Shown here piece by piece: positions 34,241 through 42,535 of a stretch of DNA of 64,000 nucleotides. Made by a program: the position numbers and the translations under genes. Location: assembly GCA_019637585.1 (NCBI GenBank), contig JAHBVL010000004.1, positions 124,001 through 188,000 of the forward strand, written 5' to 3'. The stretch comes from Thermomicrobiales bacterium (GTDB lineage: Bacteria; Chloroflexota; Chloroflexia; Thermomicrobiales; UBA6265). Under the pieces are notes generated by a model that saw only the letters and a list, made by a program, of their open reading frames with translations, did not search any database and was not told where the DNA came from. How positions within the stretch are numbered: the first letter of the stretch is position 1; each line of letters begins with the position of its first letter.

Positions 34241-37200
34241 CACCTCCGAAAAGGGACTCGAATCCCTCATCATCGCCACCCTGACCAGCGCCAATCCCCC
34301 CTCTCCCGCGGTCGGGAGAGGGGCCGGGGGTGAGGGAAGTTCCGGCGCCAGCGGAGGCATCCAGGAAACCCTCGACCCCCAAGATGCCTACCGCATCGGC
34401 GGCTATGTCGAAGGCAGACCAGAAGACTACGACCGCCTCCACGTTCTCGACTGGGCCAAGCTCCTCGACTTCCTGAAAACGACTCAACCCAAGGTCGTCG
34501 AGTCGTTCGCCCTGGAGAACGAGGGTCCGTCGCGGGAGCAGTTTCTCGCCCGCTTGCAGGGGCAGATCGCCTCGCGCGGTATCGTCGACGTTCTCCGCAA
34601 GGGCATCAAGCACCAGTGGGCGCAGGTCACCCTCTTCTATGGCACACCCACCCCGGGCAATGTCGAAGCCCAAATCAGGCACGCCCAAAACATCTTTTCC
34701 GTCACCCGCCAGGTCCGCTACAGCCCCGACGAGCTGGCCCTCGCCCTCGATCTGGTCATCTTCATCAATGGTCTGCCGGTCGCCACGTTCGAGCTCAAGA
34801 ACAACCTAACCAAGCAGACCGTTCACGATGCGATCCGCCAGTACCGGGAAGACCGCAGTCCCCAGGAACCCCTCTTTCAGCTCGGCCGCTGTCTCGCCCA
34901 TTTCGCGGTCGACGAGCATGAGGTCCAGTTCTGCACCCAGCTCGCCGGCAAGAAGTCATGGTTCCTCCCCTTCAACAAAGGTTTCCAGCAGGGCAAGGGC
35001 AATCCGCCCAACCCCCACGGTCTCCAAACCGCCTACCTGTGGGAAGAGGTCCTGGAACGGCAAAGCCTCACCAACATCATCGAGAAATACGCCCAACTGG
35101 TCGAGGAAGACGGACCGAACAAAAAGAAGACCCGCCGCCAGATCTTCCCCCGCTATCACCAGCTCGATGTCGTGCGAACACTGTTGGCCGATGCGGAATC
35201 GAACGGTACGGGCCAGCGCTACCTGATCCAGCACTCCGCCGGCAGCGGCAAAAGCAACAGCATCGCCTGGCTCGCCCACCAGCTGGTCGAATTGAAGCGC
35301 GATGGTCAGCCCGTGTTCGACTCGATCATCGTCGTCACCGACCGGATTGTGCTCGACAACCAGCTCAGGAACACCATCAAGCAGTTCACCCAGGTCAATG
35401 CCGTTTTCGGCCACGCCGACCATTCCAGCGATCTGAGGAAATTTCTCGAAGATGGCAAGAAGATCGTCTCGACCACCATCCAGAAGTTTCCCTTCGTCCT
35501 CGACGAGATTCAGGGTTCGCTGGCTAACAAGTCATTTGCCATCATCATCGACGAAGCCCACTCCGGTCAGGGCGGCAGCGCGACCACCAACCTGTCAAAG
35601 GTTCTTGGCAAGGAAGAAACGGACGAGGACGAATTCACCAATCAGGACAAGATCAACGCAGCCATCGAGTCACGCAAGCTCCTGACCAACGCCAGCTACT
35701 TCGCCTTCACCGCCACCCCGAAGAACAAGACGCTGCAGCTCTTCGGCACGCCCTTCCTGGACGGCGGCGACATCCGGCGCCGCCCCTTCCACACCTACAC
35801 CATGAAGCAGGCGATCGAGGAGGGATTCATCCTCGACGTCCTTCAGAGCTACACCACCTATCGGAGCTACTACCATCTGACCAAGGCAATCGAAGGCGAC
35901 CCCGAATTTGACCGAAAGCGTGCCCATCGCAAGTTGAAGGCCCACGTCGAGGGTCACGACGAAGCCATCCGCCAGAAAGCCGGGATCATCATCGAGCATT
36001 TCCACGACGTCGCCCAGTACAAGATTGGTGGCAGAGCCCGGGCGATGGTCGTCTGCAACGGCATCGAGCGAGCGATCAAGTACTGGGCGGCGATCTCGAC
36101 CGTCCTGCGGGAGCGCAAGAGTCCCTTCAAGGCGCTGGTCGCGTTCTCCGGTGAGCAGGAATGGCAAGGGGAAACGGGCGTCACTGAGGCCACCCTCAAC
36201 CATCTTCCCAGCAGCAAGATTCCCGATGCATTCAAGGAGGAGCCATATCGCTTCCTCATTTGCGCCGACAAATTCCAAACCGGTTTCGACGAACCCCTTC
36301 TGCACACCATGTATGTCGACAAACCGCTCACTGGCATCAAGGCCGTCCAGACCCTCTCGCGCCTCAATCGCTCGATGCCGGGCAAGCCCGATACCTTCGT
36401 TCTCGACTTCTTCAACGATGTCGACGATATCCAGTCGGCTTTCCAGGACTTCTACCAGACGACGGTCCTCAGCCGCGATGCCGACCCCAACAAGCTGCAC
36501 GACCTGAAGGACAAGCTCGATGCTGCCGAGGTCTACACATGGAACGAGGTCGAGCAGGTCGCGGCCTGCTTCCTGAACGGCGAGGAACGCGAAGTCTGGC
36601 AACCGATCCTCGACGCCGCAATCGCCCGCTACAACACCCTCGACGATCTGGAATCGAAAATCCTCTTCAAACACCAGGCGAAAACCTTCGTCCGCGCCTA
36701 CAACTTCCTCGCCGCCGTCCTGCCCTACGGCAATGCGGAGTGGGAACAGCTATCGATCTATCTCACCTTCCTGACGCCCTCGCTCCCCTCGCCCGAGATC
36801 GACGATCTGGCCAAAGGCGTGCTGCAGACCGTCGATATGGACAGCTATCGCGCCGAGAAGAAGGGGACGCTCCGCATCCTGCTCGATCCCGACGACGCCG
36901 AGATCGACCCACCCCAGGAAGGCGTCGGCGGCAGCCTCCCCGATCCGGAAATGGCCGCTCTCAGCGTGATCGTCCAGACCTTCAACGAGATCATGGGCAA
37001 TATCGAATGGAAGGATGAGGACCGCATCAAGCGCCTCATTACTGATGAGCTCCCGGCCAAGGTCGCGGCGAATCAGGCCTACCAGAACGCCATCCGCCAG
37101 GGTGATCGCGTCAACGCCCGAATCGAGCACGACAAAGCCCTCGGCGACGCGATCCTCGCCCTCGCCTCAGACGACATGGAGCTCTTCAAACAGTTCCAGG

Positions 37201-37268
37201 ACAACCCCGGCTTCCGCCAGAAACTCACCGAAGCCATCTTCTCCGCCACCTTCCGCTCCACCCCATAG
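34227..37268 (+). CDS. hsdR: Type I restriction-modification system, restriction/translocase subunit
   Basis: A 1013-residue protein. The N-terminal PD-(D/E)xK nuclease has LALDLVIFINGLPVATFELK (Asp, Glu-x-Lys). The SF2 motor follows with Walker A HSAGSGKSNSIAW (about residue 338) and DEAH box IIIDEAHSGQGG, plus FAFTATPKNKT and QTLSRLNRSMPGK. The C-terminus is the helical HsdM-docking domain. Residues ~24-40 are encoded by a dispersed palindromic repeat (PPSPAVGRGAGGEG). The start is probably ATG 34227; a TTG at 34221 is in frame. It completes the R, M and S set. Confidence 0.93.
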   Translation: MPPTDTSEKGLESLIIATLTSANPPSPAVGRGAGGEGSSGASGGIQETLDPQDAYRIGGYVEGRPEDYDRLHVLDWAKLLDFLKTTQPKVVESFALENEGPSREQFLARLQGQIASRGIVDVLRKGIKHQWAQVTLFYGTPTPGNVEAQIRHAQNIFSVTRQVRYSPDELALALDLVIFINGLPVATFELKNNLTKQTVHDAIRQYREDRSPQEPLFQLGRCLAHFAVDEHEVQFCTQLAGKKSWFLPFNKGFQQGKGNPPNPHGLQTAYLWEEVLERQSLTNIIEKYAQLVEEDGPNKKKTRRQIFPRYHQLDVVRTLLADAESNGTGQRYLIQHSAGSGKSNSIAWLAHQLVELKRDGQPVFDSIIVVTDRIVLDNQLRNTIKQFTQVNAVFGHADHSSDLRKFLEDGKKIVSTTIQKFPFVLDEIQGSLANKSFAIIIDEAHSGQGGSATTNLSKVLGKEETDEDEFTNQDKINAAIESRKLLTNASYFAFTATPKNKTLQLFGTPFLDGGDIRRRPFHTYTMKQAIEEGFILDVLQSYTTYRSYYHLTKAIEGDPEFDRKRAHRKLKAHVEGHDEAIRQKAGIIIEHFHDVAQYKIGGRARAMVVCNGIERAIKYWAAISTVLRERKSPFKALVAFSGEQEWQGETGVTEATLNHLPSSKIPDAFKEEPYRFLICADKFQTGFDEPLLHTMYVDKPLTGIKAVQTLSRLNRSMPGKPDTFVLDFFNDVDDIQSAFQDFYQTTVLSRDADPNKLHDLKDKLDAAEVYTWNEVEQVAACFLNGEEREVWQPILDAAIARYNTLDDLESKILFKHQAKTFVRAYNFLAAVLPYGNAEWEQLSIYLTFLTPSLPSPEIDDLAKGVLQTVDMDSYRAEKKGTLRILLDPDDAEIDPPQEGVGGSLPDPEMAALSVIVQTFNEIMGNIEWKDEDRIKRLITDELPAKVAANQAYQNAIRQGDRVNARIEHDKALGDAILALASDDMELFKQFQDNPGFRQKLTEAIFSATFRSTP
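34296..34338. repeat. CTCTCCCG palindromic repeat, copy 1 (in frame in hsdR)
   Basis: CTCTCCCG (34301-34308) and CGGGAGAG (34313-34320) flank CGGT, followed by GGGCCGGGGGTGAGGG. Related copies lie near 37.89 and 38.10 kb. Here it encodes a Pro/Gly-rich stretch in the HsdR N-terminus. Confidence 0.75.
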
Positions 37269-37330
37269 CTCAGCTGCCACCCTCCCCAATACGCCCTGCC
37301 CTGCCCCCTCCGCGCGGCCATCGCCGCCGC

Positions 37331-37870
37331 CTATCCCTCTTCGGTCGTGTTGCGCCGCTGGGCATTCTCCTCGTCCAGCGCCTCCTGGTACGATCTTTCG
37401 AACGCCTCCCAGGCCAGTGCTTCGCTGTCCACCGGTTCGTTTCGCCGCTCCAGCGCATCTTTCGTCCGCATTACGCTCGATGTCGCATGCGCCACCTTGG
37501 CCAGAGCCGTCGCCATCTTCGTCGGATCCCGCTCCTCCATCAGCAAACGCACGATCGCCACCTGGAGCGCCCCGGCCACGTTCCGCAAACCATGCTCCGC
37601 CCCCTGCTCCAGCAACTCCCGGAAGCTCCCTGAAAAGATCGCGGCAAAGTCGCCCCGCTCCACTCGCTGCTGAAAGCGTTTCGCTGCCAGACGCCGCTCC
37701 TCGTCCGACTTAGCCACCGCCAGGGATCGGATCTCCCGCTCCAGCTTCACCACCTGCCGCGATGTCGCCACTCCCAGCTCCGTCCCCTCATGGTCCTTGC
37801 ACACCAACTGTCCCAGCTGCGACCGTCGCTCACACCCCTCCACCACGCACATCCGAAACCGCCTCGCCAT
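37331..37870 (-). CDS. Hypothetical helical protein with N-terminal Cys/His cluster
   Basis: A 179-residue protein that converges on hsdR. MCVVEGCERRSQLGQLVCKD followed by His gives a C-x4-C-x10-C-x2-H cluster, likely a small zinc-binding knuckle, and the rest is strongly helical and charged. The layout resembles short phage-type DNA-packaging or recombination accessory proteins, but no family is recognised. I start at the Met of MARRF; the open frame upstream to 37954 runs through a dispersed repeat and is unlikely to be coding. Confidence 0.6.
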   Translation of the reverse strand: MARRFRMCVVEGCERRSQLGQLVCKDHEGTELGVATSRQVVKLEREIRSLAVAKSDEERRLAAKRFQQRVERGDFAAIFSGSFRELLEQGAEHGLRNVAGALQVAIVRLLMEERDPTKMATALAKVAHATSSVMRTKDALERRNEPVDSEALAWEAFERSYQEALDEENAQRRNTTEEG

Positions 37871-37887
37871 GCACCCCTCGACTCTCT

Positions 37888-37927
37888 CCCCTCTCCCGCG
37901 GTCGGGAGAGGGGTCGGGGGTGAGGGA
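37888..37927. repeat. CTCTCCCG palindromic repeat, copy 2
   Basis: Same element as at 34.30 kb: CTCTCCCG, short loop, CGGGAGAG, then GGGTCGGGGGTGAGGG. It lies just upstream of the hypothetical minus-strand gene. Confidence 0.75.
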
Positions 37928-38096
37928 AAATCTCTCAACACCCCTTGACAACAAAGAACATCCGTTCTATTCTACACCCACACGAGCCCCGCGGTAAGGT
38001 CGGCGGCCGGCGCAGCCATTGACCCTACCCGGCTGGTCACCGGTCATCCAAACTCGGCGCTCGCCAGGATCCCTTAATACTCCTTCCTCTTGTTCC

Positions 38097-38134
38097 TCCC
38101 TCTCCCGTGCGGGAGAGGGCCGGGGTGAGGGAAG
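38097..38134. repeat. CTCTCCCG palindromic repeat, copy 3
   Basis: CTCTCCCG (38100-38107), TG, CGGGAGAG (38110-38117), then GGCCGGGGTGAGGG. It lies in the ~400-bp gap before the inositol phosphate synthase gene. The rest of 37955-38354 shows no convincing gene. Confidence 0.7.
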
Positions 38135-38354
38135 GCGGTCGATCCCGCCGTGTTCGCAGGGCCGAAAGCCCCATGAAACGACAAATGTGGTCCGTCGTCC
38201 GCAGTTCGCAATCCCTCGAGCCCAGATGCTCAAGCCGCCCGGCACCCCAAAACCGCGGCGGCCGCGCTCTGATCGCCCCCATTGCCCATTGCCCGCCAAT
38301 TGCTACACTTCGCACCAGGCAGAGCCAGAAAGGTTCTTACACTGCGAGGTCACA

Positions 38355-39542
<1,188 letters not shown>

Positions 39543-39576
39543 AAGCGCCACCGCCTCCAGTTAGCCTCGAACATGC

Positions 39577-39607
39577 GAGAGGGACGGCTACATGCCGTCC
39601 CTCTTTC
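39577..39607 (+). terminator. Rho-independent terminator after ino1
   Basis: A perfect 10-bp stem, GAGGGACGGC (39579-39588) and GCCGTCCCTC (39594-39603), with loop TACAT and a following TTT. It lies 36 nt after the ino1 stop. Confidence 0.8.
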
Positions 39608-39666
39608 GCTTGAGCCCAGCAGGTTGGAGCATCGAAACGCTGTCAGGAATTCGGTGACGTCATCCG

Positions 39667-40095
39667 CTACGCCAAAGGGTTGGACCATCGCACGGCGGGA
39701 AATCTGGCGAAATCATTGTCCGCCGAGCAGACCTCGCCGCCGTGTTCGATGGCTAGTGCCGCCAGGTGAGCATCTGGAACCAAATTCCCGGCAGTTCCCA
39801 GGGGCTCGATGAGTTCTCTGAAGATAGCAAAGTGGCGATTCGTTGGATGAAGAATGGTGACGGCGGGAACCGCGAGCCACTCTTCAACAACCGAGAATGC
39901 CTTAGCTGGACTCAATGGATTGGCGAAAATACGCCGATGAGTCGATACCCGGACAAATGAGGTCAGAGTGCTCCAAGCGAAGCCAGTTGGCTCGGTGCCT
40001 CGTAGCCGCTGCTCAAGCCAGCGCGCCGCGCCGTCATGATGAGGCGATGTCTCATCGTATGCATAGAGTAGTAGGTTGACGTCAGGAGTCTTCAC
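39667..40095 (-). CDS. vapC: PIN-domain toxin, VapC family
   Basis: A 142-residue PIN RNase. Acidic metal-binding residues are seen in KTPDVNLLLYAYDE (Asp5), HRRIFANPLSPAKA-adjacent Glu, LVPDAHLAALAIEHG (Asp) and VCSADNDFARF (Asp). The GTG start overlaps the antitoxin gene end by 14 nt. VapC toxins usually cut tRNA or rRNA and are held inactive by VapB. Complete and apparently functional. Confidence 0.87.
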   Translation of the reverse strand: MKTPDVNLLLYAYDETSPHHDGAARWLEQRLRGTEPTGFAWSTLTSFVRVSTHRRIFANPLSPAKAFSVVEEWLAVPAVTILHPTNRHFAIFRELIEPLGTAGNLVPDAHLAALAIEHGGEVCSADNDFARFPAVRWSNPLA

Positions 40096-40387
40096 TAGCC
40101 GTTTCCGACGCCGTCCGCTCGAACTCCCGGTACTTGCGCTCGAACTCCTCGTCGTACAGTTCATCGGCCAGCGCAAGAGCGTGTGTCAGATCGATTCCGG
40201 GAAGAAGTCCCATTGGCTGCGCACGAACCTTGAACGGCGGTCTTTCGATTCGGTCCGTGGCGAGGCCCTTGCGTACCGTATCGTTCACAACCACATCCAG
40301 CGACACATCACGCTCATCAGCCAGCTTCTTCAGCTGCTGGGCAACGTCGGGATCGAATCGGATGGTGGTTTTCGTTGATGTGACCAT
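40082..40387 (-). CDS. vapB: Ribbon-helix-helix antitoxin, VapB-like
   Basis: A 101-residue antitoxin. Its N-terminal RHH DNA-binding fold is TKTTIRFDPDVAQQLKKLA with the following VSLDVVVNDTVRKGL. The acidic C-terminal tail (ELYDEEFERKYREFERT) would wrap the toxin. It is the first gene of the pair, as usual, and likely represses its own promoter just upstream (40388-40430). Confidence 0.85.
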   Translation of the reverse strand: MVTSTKTTIRFDPDVAQQLKKLADERDVSLDVVVNDTVRKGLATDRIERPPFKVRAQPMGLLPGIDLTHALALADELYDEEFERKYREFERTASETASEDS

Positions 40388-40488
40388 GAGCGTAGTCTAG
40401 CAGCCACAGCCGGGCGCGATCGCTAAATTCCGCCCATCGCCGCTCGTTGCGATCGTTCCAGTGACAGACATGGCATTCCGCGGTGATT

Positions 40489-40518
40489 GTCTCCTGGAGT
40501 GGGCTTAAGCCCGGAGAC
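40489..40518. terminator. Stem-loop at the end of the ABM monooxygenase gene
   Basis: GTCTCC (40489-40494) pairs with GGAGAC (40513-40518), and inside it lies the palindrome GGGCTTAAGCCC (40501-40512). It starts at the stop codon of the minus-strand gene. There is no T-run, so terminator or dispersed repeat are both possible. Confidence 0.4.
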
Positions 40519-40811
40519 TAGGCCATCCCCGAATCGATGATCTCCCCGTCCATCCACTCCGGATCGCTCACCAGCAATGCCCGGAATCTCTCGTAGAATG
40601 CGTTTTGTTCCGGACTGTTCGCGTTCGCCACGTACGACTCCTTGTTCTCGAATCCGGCGACGAGGATGTATTCATCCTTCCCCGAGTCGAGTCGGTAGAT
40701 GTGATGGAATCGATAGCCGCTGCTAGCCGAAGGGCCTTCTTCGCGACCGAGTTGCTGGAGTGCTGCGTCACTCCCCGGCCTGGCGGTGAATCGTGCAACC
40801 GTCCCGTACAT
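40518..40811 (-). CDS. Antibiotic biosynthesis monooxygenase (ABM) domain protein
   Basis: A 97-residue dimeric alpha/beta-barrel-type protein: MYGTVARFTARPGSDAALQQ, an RFHHIYRLDSGKDEYILVAG strand pair and a final helix SPEQNAFYERFRAL. ABM proteins include quinol monooxygenases and haem-degrading enzymes. It lies 50 nt downstream of the FAD oxidoreductase gene on the same strand, so the two may act on one substrate. ATG 40811 has GAAAGG upstream. Confidence 0.72.
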   Translation of the reverse strand: MYGTVARFTARPGSDAALQQLGREEGPSASSGYRFHHIYRLDSGKDEYILVAGFENKESYVANANSPEQNAFYERFRALLVSDPEWMDGEIIDSGMA

Positions 40812-40861
40812 GTTTACCGGCCTTTCTGTGCTCCAGGCGCCTGCTATCGCCGGTCCGGATT

Positions 40862-42289
40862 TCAGTCCGCGACCGCGGAGACCGGCATGGGGACAATGTT
40901 CTGGTTCATACGGAAGAGATTCGCCGGATCGTATGTGGTCTTGATCTCCACCAGGCGATCGTAGTTCTTCCCGTACCCGGCCCTGACCAACGCTTCTTTC
41001 TCCTCGCCGAAGCCGGCGAAGTTGAGGTAGAGTCCTCCGGGTCCAAATCGCTGCATGGAGCTCCAGGCGTTCCGTGTCCAGGCGATGCATCGTTCAGAAT
41101 CGGCGGCATCGGTCCAGGTCACATCGAAACTGAGCAGGAAGGGCGCATCGCGCGAGCCGAAGGCTGTAGCATCGGCGGGCACACGGCTCATTGCACCGCC
41201 GAGCTGCCAGAGCGCCACGAATCCTTCAGGTGATGGCCGGTTCGCGCCAAGCTTCAGGGTTTCCTCCATGGCCTCGGCGCTGAGGTCGTTCAGATAGAGG
41301 GACTTCCAGTAGTAGAGCCAGCCTTTCGGAAATGCCCAGTCGAACCCGCTCTGCAGCGCGGTATAGGGCATGCGACCGGTCAGATCGAGGAGCGGTTCGG
41401 CAATCTCTCTGGTCGGTTGGAGGATTCGTTCGCCTTCATCGGGATCGCCGGAGTACACCGCTGGGAACATGACGATCTGCTCACCATGGAGCTCTTCTGG
41501 AAAATGCTCGTTCGCCGGCACACTCCAGAAAAGCAGTTCCGAGGAGACTTCGTCAGGGCACTCCCGCACGAACTCGCGGAAGAAGCGCAGAACTTTCGGA
41601 GCCTCCTTGGCGCGATACGCGGGCGCCGTCAACAGGACTTCCGGTCCGACTGGATGCAGATCGAACTCCATCAAGGTGACGACGCCGAAGTTGCTTCCGG
41701 CCCCGCGCACTGCCCAGTACAGGTCAGGATTCGAGCTCGCACTGGCCGTGCGGACCTCTCCGTCGGCGGTCACGATTTCCACGGATCTCAGATTGTCTAT
41801 ACAGAGGCCGTGTTTTCGCCGCAACCATCCGAGCCCGCCATGCAGGGTTAGTCCGCCAATCCCGGTGCTCGATACGACGCCTCCAGGTGCGGCCAGACCA
41901 AAGAGCTGCGTTTCGCGGTCCACGTCTGCCCACGTCGCGCCCCCTTGAGCGTATGCCCTCTTCGCGACCGGATCGACGAACACCGCACGCATATCGCTGA
42001 GATCGATGACGATGCCACCATCGTTGACGGCATTGCCGGCGACATTGTGTCCGCCGCCACGTACCGAGACGAGCTGTTGATGGTCCCGCGCAAAGTTGAT
42101 CGCATCTGCCACATCGGCCGTGCCCTGACAACGAACGATCATGGCCGGTCGACGATCGATGAGGCCATTTCGCACCATGCGTGCCTCTTCGTACTCCTGC
42201 GTGCCGGGAGCCAGAACCCGCCCACGGATCGTGGACGCAAAATCATCGAATTCGGGAGCTCTTCCTTGCTGTGCTGCGGCCGTGGACAT
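40862..42289 (-). CDS. FAD-binding oxidoreductase, berberine-bridge-enzyme/GOOX-like
   Basis: A 475-residue flavoprotein of the PCMH/VAO superfamily. The FAD-binding motif VSVRGGGHNVAGNAVNDGG contains the His expected for covalent flavin attachment. A second glycine-rich block is GGVVSSTGIGGLTLHGGLGW and the BBE domain ends with NYDRLVEIKTTYDPANLFR. Such enzymes oxidise sugars, alkaloids or polyketides. The ABM gene follows and a STAND-LuxR regulator gene precedes on the same strand. Confidence 0.9.
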   Translation of the reverse strand: MSTAAAQQGRAPEFDDFASTIRGRVLAPGTQEYEEARMVRNGLIDRRPAMIVRCQGTADVADAINFARDHQQLVSVRGGGHNVAGNAVNDGGIVIDLSDMRAVFVDPVAKRAYAQGGATWADVDRETQLFGLAAPGGVVSSTGIGGLTLHGGLGWLRRKHGLCIDNLRSVEIVTADGEVRTASASSNPDLYWAVRGAGSNFGVVTLMEFDLHPVGPEVLLTAPAYRAKEAPKVLRFFREFVRECPDEVSSELLFWSVPANEHFPEELHGEQIVMFPAVYSGDPDEGERILQPTREIAEPLLDLTGRMPYTALQSGFDWAFPKGWLYYWKSLYLNDLSAEAMEETLKLGANRPSPEGFVALWQLGGAMSRVPADATAFGSRDAPFLLSFDVTWTDAADSERCIAWTRNAWSSMQRFGPGGLYLNFAGFGEEKEALVRAGYGKNYDRLVEIKTTYDPANLFRMNQNIVPMPVSAVAD

Positions 42290-42535
42290 GCATTGCCTCC
42301 CTTGAAGACAGAGTGAAAAGGGCAGTCTTCGGTTCGCCTGCGGATTGATGATGCATCCAGTCCAGGGACAGCGACCTCGTGGAAACCGCGGATTTTTGGT
42401 GCTGCGATTGTTCCTGGTTCCTCGGTAATTTCCGCAACACCGTGGCGCATGGCTCCGCAGCTGGCCGTCTCCGTTTCTTTGGGGTCGAAACGAGGGGGCA
42501 GTAGAGCGACGGGTCGCTACCTTTGAATGCTCGGC

